Of a stretch of 64,000 nucleotides of DNA, positions 51,036-63,939 are shown piece after piece. The translations under genes and the position numbers were made by a program. The stretch lies in assembly GCA_902729315.2 (NCBI GenBank), contig LR746270.1, forward strand, positions 5,086,221 to 5,150,220, written 5' to 3'. The notes beneath the pieces are model-generated. The model had not been told where the DNA came from, did no database searches, and was given only the letters and a program-made list of their open reading frames with translations. Source of the DNA: Spirodela intermedia. Lineage: Eukaryota > Streptophyta > Magnoliopsida > Alismatales > Araceae. Each line of letters begins with the position of its first letter. Within the stretch, counting starts at the first letter, position 1.

Positions 51036-54000
51036 TTAGTGGCTGAAACATCTCCAGCCCACATAAACAAGCGCCAACACAGGCATCACTGAAAGAATAG
51101 CAAATCCTATGCTGTGGAAGCTGAGATGCCTAGGCTTAGGAGCCTCCTTCAGTCGGAGAGGGCCGCCACAGCCTTCATCAGCAACTGCGACCAACCTCCT
51201 CCGCCTCAATTCCGGTTCAGTTTGTGGCGATGCTGCCTTCAGAGTGGTGCCCAGGAGGCGGCTCTCGTCAGCTAGCTGGCAGGGCTGCTTTGAAGGCTTC
51301 TTCACCTGACGGTGCCCCCCCAAAGAGGAACAGAAGATAAGGTTTATTGATTCAATGACAAACAACATGCCAAAAAAATTTAATTCAATCAGGTTATTGA
51401 TGATATTGTGCATGATTGGAGCCAATGTAGCATGACTGAGAACCTGAATTTCACTATAAATGCAGTCATGGATGATGCATCTACCTCAGGGCTCGGCGGT
51501 GAACAAGATTCGCAATCCTCCAAGCTACTGCTCGCCTCATCATCGCTGTCAAGCAATGATGGCCGAGGTATCTGCAAGCGGATTCTTCTTGCCGCAGTGC
51601 CCTGCTGCCAGCTGGGTGAAGGTGCCGGAGTTCCTGTCTGACGGAGCTTGATCTTAATCCCAGTCTCTCCACTTTCACAGGTATAGCTCATAAATTGTTC
51701 TTGATTGGTCGATTCCTCGAAACTGGGGGACGAGTCCCCCTGAAGAACATAAATATGCACATCACTTGCTATCTCGGCCTCAACTCTGGTTCCATCGATA
51801 TCATGCGAAGAATACCCAATCACGGGATTCTTATGTGGCATCTTTATCAGATTATGGGATGAAAATGATAGATCGTACAGATTATCAGGAAATCCCGCAT
51901 CTTCCTCCAGCCCGGCCTGTTTATTCAGTTTAAAACCAAAAAAGGGGAAAAAACAAAAGTCAGTGATATGCTGCATTCATTCCATAGATAAGATGATGAA
52001 TTCATGCATCTATTGGCATTGCCAAGGCCTCCTCACCTGCAGGATTAGGTGTTCAGGGAAAGGATCAGGGGACCGGCCATATTCATGCAGCATGTTATGA
52101 CGAGCACTCTCTAGCCCAGGGTCGATGGGCACATTGTTCACATCATAAAATCCTCCAGACGGAGAATCATCAAGATTAAGTGCAGCATCTATGAACTTAG
52201 TAACTTCGTCTGATTCGGAATTTTCGAAGCCAGGCGGGTTCAACTGAGAAGTCTGAGGAAAGTTGTCCGACACTGGAAATTCACCCATTAAAACTGGAGA
52301 ATTCACTCCTGGAAATTCATCATGATTTAATTCGCGGACTAGAGCATCCAGAAGTGGACCAATCTGCACCAATGAAGAGATCATGACTTGCTGAGTTAAG
52401 CATATCTACTGTGAAACTGCTTTCTGCAAGCCAATATTGACAGAAAAGCATATGCTAAAGAGAGGCAGCGCTTGAGGGTGAAGCACCCATTTACATCCGT
52501 CAAGCAATAAGCTCTAAACAAAAAAAAAGACAAAGGGATGGGAGGGTTTACAAGTACCATGGTAATGACACTGAATCACTAATAAATACATTCATTGTCA
52601 CAGCTAAAGGATGAAGATACAATGCAGCCTCAATACAGAATAGAGCTTAGTTAAAAGAATGCAAACACGTACCTGAACAATATAAATATAGAACCAACAG
52701 GATATGAGGGGTCCCATACGATAACACTTATGAAAATGAATTCACATCTAGATTTAATTCTTATGTCTCAGCTATTAAATATGTACCTCTGTTCCCATTT
52801 CATCCTGACAATATCCGCCATCTGGATTCAGAAAAGCAAATATAGAGTCCACTTCATCATCATGTGGTTGCTTTGTATCGGCAGGATGTGCAGAGAGGCC
52901 TTCTTGCATATCTATTTCAGAACTCTTCTGATTTGATGGCATTTCAGACACTTCCCCAGCATCTTCTTCACATTGTGTTTCACATGGAGAAGACTTAGTT
53001 GGAGTGGGAGAGAATCCATGTTCTTCAAGTTGCTTGAACAAACGGCAAAGGACATATGTACCCTAAAGAAGTCATAGAATTAAAGTTCACAATTCTTCTT
53101 TGATGATAAGACCTCCAGGTGGCAAATGCATGACATCACGTGAACAGAAATACGACATCCCATGCAAATCAATTTCTGCTGTGGATCGGAATTCAGATAT
53201 ATATATATATATATAGATAATTTAGCTCTTTATTACTGGTTCACTTATGAGTGATGGTATCTTCAGTGACGGATAGGCAACCACATCTCATGGCTTTCCA
53301 AGTCTCAGTAATAATCTGCTAATCCTAGAAAAACAGGAAACGTTTGGACCCTAGCACAAGGGAGAGATTTCTAAGATCAACTACTCACATAAAACATTCG
53401 ACAATAGTAGTGTCTAATAACTCTTGGCTACTTAGCACTCTTTGTTCCACATTTTTTGAAGTTCAACTATTCGAGACACCCTCCAGGATATATATGTTCA
53501 TTCAATCGAGGCATGAAATATTGAGACAAAATTAAAGACACCAAAGTGACTGCCAAAAGATTGCGGACAAATCAAGTATCAAATAAAGACATACTGAAGC
53601 CTTTGACTGAAACTATTGCCATCAACATGGAAATGCACCTTTCCTCTGGGACATTCACGAAACATGAACATCATGCTATTCTATAGATTTCTAGGTCACA
53701 GAAAGTAGCATACACCGTGAAAATCAAACCTTTAAATTTTGAGACGGCTGACACATAATCACTGGCATTGGAAGGCCAATGGTAACATTCTAATAAGATA
53801 CAGATACAAGAAATGGACTTTCTAAACTAGACGTGAATTTAATGTAATGTTCATAAGAAACAAGGTTTAATCTGTTTTTCTTCTTGGAAGTTTTTCTCCT
53901 TCAAACCCAACTATCAACCTGCCACCCAATCACTCGATATCGTGTCCACAACCAGTGTGAGTCCAATATGGTAATGGAATAGCCACCCAAGAAGTGCCAA

Positions 54001-55408
54001 ACATCTCAATGATCAATGATTAATCATCAAAGTATTCAATACTAGAGGAAACACTTCAGAGGCAACTTCTTTATACAATCTATCTAGTCTACTGTCTGTT
54101 GCACTTCAGAGGAAACACATAATTTCAGCTCAATTCAAGTAGACTAGAGGACTGAGATGCATGAAGACTCAATCTGGCCCAAATCAAGTAATCATGTCAA
54201 ATGTGTCAAAATCTCATTTCTCACGTTTATTATTTCTCACATTTTTTTAATTTCAAATAATGTTCTTAAACTATTAAGGGCATTCTAACATAACCCTCCT
54301 TTTTCTAAGGGGCGACTGAAAAAGAACCCTCCTTTTCCCTAGGAAAGTTTCAAATGATTTCCCCTTCCCTATGTTAGTTATAACTATATTTCGGCCTATA
54401 AAAAACCCTCCACTTGTAGCCCCAGAGGCATTCACGTTTTCGTCTATCTACTTTCAAGTACTCTTCCTCTCTAGAGGTTCTCTATCTCTACTGGTGGATT
54501 CCAGCATCCTTGTGGGCTCAAGGAGCCATTTATGATCCCATGGATTCAAAATCAAGTCTTTGTGGACTCAAGGGTCAAGTTTTCTAAACTCTGTGGATAC
54601 AAGGTAAGGAAATCTCACAGATTTCAACTCATTTCAACTCAAGCTGCATCAGAACGTGATCAAATCGCAAGTTCTTCCAGTTTCTACTGCATCACATAGA
54701 CAAAGAGAAAGGCAATTAAAAACGATTGACACAAGAAAATAGAGATCAAATTGTTCACATACCTGATCCACCTTTACCTTATCAATGATTTTCTCTGGGG
54801 AGTTGGTAACACGATATTCATGCATAATCCAGCCAGTCTTCTCGCCCTTTGGTGCTCGCCCCCGGTGGAAAACTAGTGTCCTCTTCATCCCAATGAGATT
54901 CTCACCGGAAACGCTTCGGGACTTAATGTTACGATCCTTCCCAGTGGCCTTCCAGTACCCAGCCACCGTCGCCCTATTGGACCGTTGCCCATTGGGGTAC
55001 TTGCGGTTCCTCGGCGAGAAGAAGAACCACTCCTGGTCTCCAGTCTTGATCGCGGATTTTTCTGAAAGTCACAATAAGGTGAAAAGAGATTCTAACCCCC
55101 AGACAAAGAAAGGAACAACAAGTGAAGCCAGCATTTGCTACACGCACAAACATCGTCACCTCAGGCATGGAAATTGGAAAACCTAAAACAAAATAGGTCC
55201 AAGTGCAACTGATGCGATAGCGGAGATCATAGTAACAGCTACCTGGAAGATCCCAGGGCTCGAACTTGCAGACGTCGATCTCAGGAATGACCCCGTCGTT
55301 GTCCTTGCGGCCGCTGATCTTCCCCTTCAGGTAGTGGTTGATGAGCTCCTCGTCCGTCGGCCGGAACCGAAATCCCACCGGCATCGATCCCAGCGACACC
55401 CCCGCCAT
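51036..55408 (-). CDS. Membrane-tethered NAC transcription factor (NTL type)
   Basis: Six in-frame exons are 55408-55243, 55061-54763, 53062-52787, 52363-52037, 51916-51485 and 51305-51036, giving 589 residues. The NAC domain fills exons 1 and 2 and the start of exon 3 (about 8-165): [87 protein letters not shown], then YVLCRLFK. The long middle is acidic and serine-rich, as in activation regions. A single hydrophobic helix near the C-terminus (about 565-584, [20 protein letters not shown]) is the tail anchor. Such factors sit in the ER or another membrane and move to the nucleus after proteolysis under stress; ANAC013/016/017 and NAC053/078 are of this kind. Which one this is cannot be settled. 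The ATG is the first in frame. Introns 2 (1.7 kb) and 1 are AT-rich. Confidence 0.92.
54197..54664. mobile_element. Possible LTR-like insertion in NAC intron 2
   Basis: TCAAA occurs at 54197-54201 and 54660-54664 around a 458-base segment starting TGTGTCAAAATC. Inside are TATAAAAAACCC (about 54398) and CTCTCTAGAGGTTCTC (about 54470), the sort of TATA and start region seen in plant LTRs. The right end is GTGA and not CA, so the element class is uncertain. It ends about 100 bases from exon 2. Confidence 0.3.
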
Positions 55409-56198
55409 ATCTCCCACAAACCCTAACCTCCGATCTTTCCCCCCAGTTCCACCTCCACCACGATAATCCTACACGCCTATTTCAACACCCTCCCCTAGAA
55501 ACAAAAAGAAAAACCAGAGAAACAAAAAAATCTCGCGCAGGAGGAAGACAGACCAAACACAAGCCGGAATTCTGGCAAGACACAAAAACCTAGAGATCAG
55601 ACGCCGCGATGAGCAGAGAAAGCGCCACAGTATGAGGGTGGTGGAAGGGGGGGACTCCCCTTCCTCTCCACTGGTACTACCCGATCGCCCACCATAGATA
55701 TCCCAGGCAAGATCCTACCGCGGGGAGGCGACGCGAGAGGCGCGTCATTGCTGCTTCCTGGAAGGGGACGACGGCTTCGCCGCGCAAAGAGCATAACTTT
55801 GCTGTGGTCAACCCACAAGGGGGGTGAAACAGAGCGACTGACTTGCACTGTATTGCTGACCACGACGACCCCTCACCTGTCGATATAATTACCTCAATAT
55901 ACTTAATTAAGATTAATAATTATTATCGAAATTATCCCGGTCCAGCTGACCGGTAAGGCTCGGAAATGGGCCGGGCCATTAACGGGAGCCTAATGGATAT
56001 ATCACACGTGCGAAGTCTGACGTGGAGGCTTGAGGAGAAATCCAGTTACGTTGGGACTGGGAGTACCGAATCTTCCTGGTTTCGCAAGCAAGCCCTTGTC
56101 CTTTCTCCCATCGTCGTCGTCGAGGGGAAGGGACGGGAGGAGAGGAGAGGGGAGGAAGTGGCGGGGTTGAGGGAGGAACGAAGGAGAGGGGAGGGATC
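55409..56198. promoter_or_regulatory. Bidirectional promoter between NAC and ATG3
   Basis: 790 bases separate two divergent start codons. The ATG3 side has a perfect G-box CACGTG (56005-56010), a TGGGCC site II element followed by GGGCC (55967-55976), GACGTGGA (56020-56027) and GATATA near 55997. An AT-rich core (55875-55930) lies between the two likely start regions. The sequence up to about 55600 is presumably the NAC leader. Shared stress control of both genes is inference. Confidence 0.55.
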
Positions 56199-59100
56199 AT
56201 GGTGCTCACACAGAAGCTGCACGAGACGTTCAAGGGAACGGTGGAGAGAATCACTGGGCCGCGGACAGTCTCCGCCTTCAAGGAGAAGGGAGTCCTCAGC
56301 GTCTCCGAGTTCGTCATCGCCGGCGATAACCTCGTCTCCAAGTGCCCCACCTGGTCCTGGTATGTGTCCTCTCTCCCAGTTGTTGGATGGTGGGAGTGCG
56401 GCGTATTTTTCGTAAGATGCTTCTGTTTTTTAACTCATCGATTGCCCTATGATGCTTTGCTTTGTTGTGGTGGTGGATTGATCTGGATAGGGAGGCCGGC
56501 GAGCCGAAAAAGAGGAAGCCGTACTTGCCTCCAGATAAACAGTTCCTCGTTACTAGAAATGGTATCTCGATAAGCGTACATTGAATTGGGATTGCCTTTT
56601 ATGTTTATTTTCTGTATATTTCAATTTGGGCGTGCCTGATGTATCCCTTAAACGCTTCTTCTTTTCCTCAATTCTCAGTGCCTTGCTTGCGACGGGCAAT
56701 TTCTGTTGAGGAAGAGTACGAAGCTGCTGGAGGGGAAGTTCTTCTTGACAATGACGAGAACGATGGCTGGCTCGCGACTCATGGAAAGCCTAAAGGTAGT
56801 ACCATTTTTTATAATTTATTGGTTGTATCGGTACAATACCATATTACTAAGTTGGTTTGAATCAGATGTTTCTTGGGTTAATATGCCTTATTTTCTGTAG
56901 AGACCCAACCCAACGAAGAAGAGACGATACCTTCCATGGAGTCTTTAGCAATCAACTCGGAAGGACCTATCCGATCCATTTCTACCTATTTCGGTGGTGC
57001 AGAGGAAGAAGATATTCCTGACATGGCTAGCTATGGGGATCCAGATAATCTTCTCGATGTAGATCCTGTATGTCACCGTCCCTGGCCCAACTCTAACTTA
57101 TCATGTATTCGTCTTTTTCGTGTGTTTTTGGTCTAACCTTTAACCTACTTTTAATCTTTTCTGTTACGTATCCTATTACATTTATAAAATTTCGTACTGG
57201 TATGAAATTGTGTTGGAAAAAATCCCACAGTGATATCTATACGACTTAAGACTTAGTTCTTTGGAAACTTTGCCATCCTGGAGATGATCATGGATATCAT
57301 CCTAGAATTAGTATAAAATTCTTTGGTGCACGAACAAACAACTCCATGCTTCTTACAAAGTACATCAGATTGCATAATCTTTATCATGAGGACTCGTGTG
57401 ATGTCACAAAATAAACTTGATTATACATGAAATCGATCAGTTACCTACACTCATCTAAAAGAGGCGCTAAAATCAAACTTCAAAAGAAAATATTCAAAAT
57501 ACATTTAATTGTCGAGAGGACATCACTGCTGCTCCAAACATATATTTACGGTCATTATTTTGTTAAAAAATGTGAACTTTCTTATCGCAGTATATTCTTA
57601 TCGCAGTATCATTTTCACGTTTAATTATATGTGAATTGGTTGGTGGTTAATGGTTTTGAGGAATTGTTTGGTATAGTTATTTGTACAATGCGATAGTTTA
57701 GAGAAGCAAATTAGCAAACGTAGAGGCCAGCAACAGAGAATATTTCTGTCAGCTGGGTACTATTTTAGTGCAAGGGATAAGCATGAGAACCAGGCAAACG
57801 AAGAGATTCCCTGGCTTCCCTCTGCATTTCTTGTGAGTAAAATGATATTTAGGAATTGATGGGTGTAGTGTATTTAGGATGGGTTGATTATAGAAACCCA
57901 GAATTCGGTTGTTGGTTTTATTCTTATTTTATGATTTTATCACTATGAACAAGCATGAAAAGCTAAATCATGTCTTGGTCAAAATGACATGTGGCTCAGG
58001 AGATCTGAAGGTGCATTAGTTGTGTTGACTAGTGTTTTCATCAGAAATTCATGCTACATGGGTTGATACCTGTTTCTGGAAACTAGAACATAAGGGACAT
58101 GTTGCAATACTGTTAAAACGGCCAATATGTTGTAACCATCGATGTGATATCTGATTGTCTATTTCTTAAAAATCAATTGTTATGGTTCCCAGTAGGATGC
58201 TCATTTTCAGTTATGTTTTGTCCTGTGTTGTAGATTGATGGGTTACAATAACAGTTTGGCATTCTTTTGTTTAATGATGTTATCTTTTATAGAGTCATCA
58301 TCAGTCAACGCTCATTTCTAACATTGGTGAAGTGACTTAGCTCAGTCAACCTAATTCACGTGGGAGGTTTCTGCTTCTGTAGATATGCAGTCAGACTTAC
58401 ATGACAGACAGATGCTATATAGCTATCATAGAGACATCATAATGTGTTGAAAAGTAAAAGTTGTCTAAAAGATGCCAGTGATGTATAGAGATACTGTAAG
58501 GTTGTTTCCTTTTCTTTTTTAGGAGCATACTCTTGTGGCACGTTATTCTTGTATTTGCAACTCTGTAGTTTACTTTGCTCAATAAGTAGTGATCGCAAAA
58601 TCATAGGTATTCTATGTGTTTCTTTATAACTGTGTCAGTTGATTCCATAAAACTTTCTCTCATCTGTCCTTAATTTACTCAGGCAACACTTCAGCCCACA
58701 TATTTTGTGGCACAGGAGCCAGAGGAGGACAATATACTTCGCACTCGCACCTATGATGTTAGCATAACGTAAGAAGTTTCTCCTCTCCTGCAGTAATATG
58801 TTGATTGATCTTAATTTATTTATTGTGCTATGTCATCGTGGCCGAATATAATTTACTTTTGATTTGTCAGAAAGAGTAAATATAAGGAAAGTTTGGGTAA
58901 TGATTGTGTTCTCCTTTTTTTTCATAATTTTTCTCAAGTAATGTTTCATCAATTTGAAGTCCATGGCCAGTGCCCGTCCATCTTCAATGAAGGAGTGGAT
59001 GTTGTTGTAGTACTCGAATTTCTGGGTTAAATTCTAGGTTGGGGATGAAAGTACAGGTGGACTGCAGCTGCTCTGCTTTACACTTCTAGGTTTCCTCACC

Positions 59101-62100
59101 TCAAAATATTCAGCTCGTTTGGGCCAGTTTTTTCGCCTGACTAGGGAGGTTGTCATATTGATGCGAGCATAATCCTCATATGTGCTATTCATTTGCATTT
59201 GTGAATAGTTTATGACTAAATTACCAACTATCTTAAGGTGAGAAGTAGTACCTGTGAGATAAGAAGGTAGTGAGCCTATCCTTCCTGTCTGTTCACCTCG
59301 GAAGGGTGGTAGAAGTTAGACGGACGAGATGGGCTTATGAGGGTCAAAAAGTCCAGACAGAAAGCTCTAACGTCACAACATCTTTTGGATCTCTTATTTC
59401 GAAGTACTTGCTAGTAGACGTTCTTCCTTCTCCTGTGGTTTTTCACCCTGAATGCCTTGTTTCCTTATTGTTATTAGAAAAGGTGCAATTGAGTCATTTA
59501 TAGGGAAAGAAACTCAGAAGATTCGAGTAGATTTGCCTCCGATGTGGTAGATAGCAATTATTAATACCTTTCTTTTGGAGATAAATTATATCATTACATT
59601 TATTTCATAGGCGGTGAACAATCAAATTTGAATATCACTGAACTTAAGCACTGCATGTGCTGGGACCTAAACAAGTAAAATTTACTAATTTTCTAGAGGA
59701 ACAGAACCAAAAGTTGCTTTTCCCGTGGATGTCTCCTTTGATGCAATGTTGAATACCTTCAAAGGAAAAGTTTCCTTCGAGCACTGTCTTCTTTGCCTTT
59801 GAAACTGTTGTGTAAATTATCAATGAATATGAAATTCCATAATCTGAAAAAGTCATGAGGGGAACGGATATTTGTTTTCAAGTTTTAGTTCTTCACTGAA
59901 GCTACCTTTGATGACAACAAATTCCGTACTTTCACATTTATTCCAATTATGTGGTATCTATTTTAATTTTTGATTTGGTACCTGTCTAGCTCCATTTCAG
60001 AAGTTGGCGACAACTGATCCTTTTGATGGTTATAACTTCAAATTTTTAGTCCTGTCCTTGGGGAGTAGATACTGATAGGATCTCAAACAGGACCCTATCA
60101 AGGACAGCAACCGGATTGCACAGACGAAGATAATACAGATGATTGGAAAGAACCCACTGAGATAAACAAGAGATAAGAACAGGCAAAGGGGAGGGTTTCC
60201 GAACATTTTGGGACGAATTCGAGAGCGCCCCACCCTAAAGGGTCCTTATACCCATACTCCCTAAGTGGCCCACTTACCATTAGTCCTTCCTTACCTCCTT
60301 CCTTTTACGGTGGTAAGTAAGTCCAAAGCGGGTTGGGGCAGTGGGTCCTTGCCCAGGCCCAGTAATCGGCTCAATTTGGAGCACTAGGAAGGGACCTAAC
60401 AGATACTTGTTAGATCATAGTTTTCTTAGTGTGTCCAGCTGGACAGCTCATCGTAGATGGCTGCTTGGATTCATTATTGAAATTGTGACCATCTGCGGAC
60501 ATCTGCACATTCTACTGGTTTTTTAGGTTGCTTGTATTGGAAACAGCTGTGCATTCATCAGAACACAAATGTTTACTAAAATATTTAATTATTAATAATT
60601 ATTTAACTTATCATGTCACTTAGAATTTTTTATGGCAAGATTCTTGTCTTAATATTTTGCGCAAATAGTAGATATATTTTTTCTAATGGTCAAATTCCAC
60701 GTCTATCTTATCATTTAAATAATTTTTAGACAATTTAACAAGAAGCGTCACCCTAGAGCTTTGCCGTGTCACTGATATTCAGTGAAGTACCACTTTACAA
60801 ACCTTGCATCCCATAAAATCGTTACTTCTAAACCTGAAAGTGAGTTGGTCACAATGCTCATTTCATTGAAACTGTTATTCCCTACAAGTCTCCATAGATT
60901 ATCATTTTCCATGAAAATGGTGCTTTCAATAGCTTTTTTGCTCACCTTAAGAATTCATTGTTATTATGACATTATCAGAACCTAATGTGGCCTTTATTCC
61001 CTACAGGTATGATAAATACTATCAAACACCTCGTGTATGGTTGACTGGATATGACGAGGTTTGTTCCACAAGTATAGATTTATGACAATCTTACTAAATG
61101 CCATATGTTTTCTTGAAGTTGCCTTTTTATTCTTTGTATGCTACACATGAATGCTTGAGTAATTGTGGAAGAGGGATATCTTGCTGACGTTATTATGTGG
61201 ATGATATTTGAAATCATTGGTATGCATATGCTGAAGTTCATGTATGGTGTGAAGTACTTCGAAACCTTTTAAGGTAAAATGATGATGGTGAGTCATAAAT
61301 GATATTCTAGAACTAGTGCATGTTGTGTCGATTCATGCCACACATGCCTGATCTCTGTTTAAGGAATTACTTCGTTACTATATTCTCTGTCATCGTCTTC
61401 ATCATCTTCCCATCAAGCCTCATCCACCGACTGGGGTTGGGTTGGTAAGGACTTGAAGGGGAATCTGAAAGCATAAACTGCGTTTTCAACAAGCCACTTT
61501 CCTCTGATGGACTTTACATTCCTTTGAAAAATCGGAAGAACTGTAGTTGAAGATCGATCATAGGAAAATCCATTTAGAGGGCAATGCCTGTTCTCTACTG
61601 GTTAATGACGACTTCGAAAGCATATAGAGTATATGCAGGCTAGCCAGTATGAAAACTGACGAGGTGACAAGAGATAAAAGTGAAGAAATGGTGACAGAGA
61701 AATAAGAAAAGTACCTTAGGTTTAGTAAACTACTATTCTTGGGGATTATTCTGAATCCAACTGTTCTTTGTGGCTTCCTCTCCCATCTACAGTTACGCAA
61801 TCATATGAAGCATTTGGTGTAATCCTGTATCATTTATTGCAGAAACCTTGTTCTGTCTGATTTTTTTTTTTTTTTTTGAGTGGCCATTGATTTTACTCTC
61901 TCACTTATCTTCTTAATGTCGCTCAAAGAAACAAAGTTTTTGGTCAAAGGATTGGAATAACGCTGAAAAACTCTTGTTGAAAAATGTACTGATCAATGGA
62001 TCATAAGGGTTGAACATAAGAAGAGTTACACCAAATAATTCCATTGCTCCTTACGAATAATAGTATTGATCCGACAAGTACTTCATGTAGATTGAATTGA

Positions 62101-63939
62101 GTTTCCTGCTGAGGAAATTCAAAGATAGATCAGTGTGAAGCATGTCTCATAGTCCGCTTCAAGAATTAGAGTATAGTTTACATTTAGACCAGTGTTTATT
62201 CTTATGTTTAATGTTCTGGGTTTGCCAATTTGCATATGTTTGTGCACCAATTTTTTGAGAGTATTTTCCTTTGTTTCACAGTCAAGGATGCCTTTGCAAC
62301 CAGAGCTTGTGCTCGAGGATGTTAGCCAAGACCATGCACACAAAACTGTAACCTCCAGATCTTCTTTACTTTTATGATTAGCTCACAATTTTCCCTGTTG
62401 ACTTTGTCTAAAGGCTTAAATTATGAATTATCATTATCTTTTTAGGTTTGTTGACAATTTAGTATAAAAATGTTCCCACTTCTGTTTGCTTGGTCATGGA
62501 AGTATGTACTATTCTATATCTGGATATCCATTTTTGTTTCTATGTATCAAACTTAGGATGATATGAGCATGAAATTTTGATTAGTATACTCCGGAGAGTA
62601 TCATGATCAGGCTGATCAGGCATAATTTCGGGGGGGAATAATAGTTTTTTCTTCTCCGGAAGCAATCTTGGATAAGTTTATCTTAAGTGAGATTTGTCTT
62701 TTCATGGCTTTCTTGTTCTGATACATATTTTCCTTCATGACATGCTACGCCCATGCCTCTTTTTTACAGAGGTGAATTGATCAATGCGTGTGTTTTCTTT
62801 TACTTTCTTTTTTTCTTTTCTTTTCTTTTCGTTTTTTGTGGTGGGGGTGGCAAATAGGCAATTAGGCAATTAGGCAATGAGACTAATCCACCTGATTAGT
62901 TTGGGCACGAGATGATATTCTGATTACCATGCAATTAGGCAATTTCAAAGACCAGAAGAGGAGAAAGAGAAAATAAAGAAATATCAGGGGAGCTGGGGAT
63001 CGGGTTCAGTTTTAGGTACATCAAATCACCCACTCCACACCACCGAGCATGCCTTTGGGGCAGCTGAATGGGTCGAAATTCATTGCGAATTAGTAAACTA
63101 TCAGCGGAATTGGCTGATTCATCCAAGATTGGCCGATTTCCAAGACGAATGAACACCTAAATTGGCTGATTTAGGACCAATTGGCCCCTAAGTTTACTGA
63201 TCCAGGGGAATCATTTTAGGGTATTCGTGGAAATCAAGCTAGCTAGCCTTTGAGGCAGCTGACTGTGTCGGACCAGTTGGGAATCAGAAAATCCTAGTGG
63301 ATTGGCCTACTCATCCAGGGTGAACGAGCTACTAAATTACTCATTTTACGATGGATTAGGCCCTAAATTGGCCGATCCAAGGGTATATCAGAATGATCAC
63401 TGCCAATTCCTTGGGCTATGCTTGGTTAGCACGCTCCTCCTGGTGATTACTTACGTCTTTCTTCTTCTCCATTATAGTTTTCTTTTCGTCCACTTATTCT
63501 CCATCACACTCCCTCCTTTTACTTTATTTTATTCCTTGAAGCATCCTTGCCTGTTCCACTCTTTTTTCCATATTTGAACTGTTAGCAGTGGACATTCATC
63601 GACTTCTGGCGCCATTAGCATATTTTGCTTTTAATATCTTATTTAACACATCCTCTGAACAGTCTTAAAAACCAGATAATTCCTTTTTTTATCCCTGAAA
63701 AATGCGTCTCCTGAACAAATTTATTTCCACGGCAAGTCAGATTCTCTTCCAAGGCAGCTTTTCTTCAGAGGGAAAGTGCAGATTTTCCTTTCCATTTTTT
63801 CCTGAACACAGGTGACAATTGAGGACCATCCTCATCTCCCTGGGAAGCACGCATCTGTTCATCCCTGCAGGCATGGAGCAGTGATGAAGAAGATCATTGA
63901 TGTCTTAATGTCCCGTGGAGTTGAACCCGAAGTAGACAA
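56199..63939 (+). CDS. ATG3: Autophagy E2-like enzyme ATG3 (3' end beyond window)
   Basis: Eight exons in the window are 56199-56359, 56491-56561, 56679-56795, 56901-57067, 58683-58768, 61007-61058, 62282-62347 and 63812-63939. They encode 282 residues plus two bases of the next codon; about 30 residues lie beyond the window. The N-terminus [20 protein letters not shown] is the membrane-sensing helix. [28 protein letters not shown] and [14 protein letters not shown] follow. An acidic flexible region (about 125-180) holds [15 protein letters not shown]. The catalytic part has [17 protein letters not shown] and [16 protein letters not shown], with active-site Cys259. ATG3 takes ATG8 from ATG7 and transfers it to phosphatidylethanolamine during autophagosome growth. 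Every phase fits. Introns 4-7 are 1.2-2.2 kb and one contains a solo LTR. The start is the conserved MVL. Confidence 0.95.
60068..60406 (-). mobile_element. Solo LTR in ATG3 intron 5 with perfect target duplication
   Basis: The 329-base segment 60073-60401 has plus-strand ends TGATAGGATC and GACCTAACA and is flanked by GATAC on both sides (60068-60072, 60402-60406). On the minus strand it starts TGTTAGGTCC and has a TATA-like GGGTATAAGGACCC, so the LTR probably points against ATG3. There is no internal domain. It is unrelated to the family A repeats in the first 15 kb. Confidence 0.85.
61859..61879. repeat. Poly-T tract in ATG3 intron 6
   Basis: A run of about 20 T lies on the plus strand 400 bases before exon 7. 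It could be the reversed poly-A tail of a retroposed sequence, but no target duplication was identified. Confidence 0.7.
62795..62890. repeat. Pyrimidine tract and AGGCAATT repeats in ATG3 intron 7
   Basis: A T/C-rich tract (62795-62835) is followed by an AGGCAATT motif repeated three times (62856-62880), with one further copy near 62935. Around 63010-63380 several CAATTGGCC/AATTGGCTGA-like phrases recur. Together they suggest a decayed repeat of unknown type within the intron. Confidence 0.5.

Noticed and set aside
59644-60280. Minus-strand frames of 60-70 codons within ATG3 intron 5
   Set aside because: They overlap the solo LTR or AT-rich intron sequence and show no domain.
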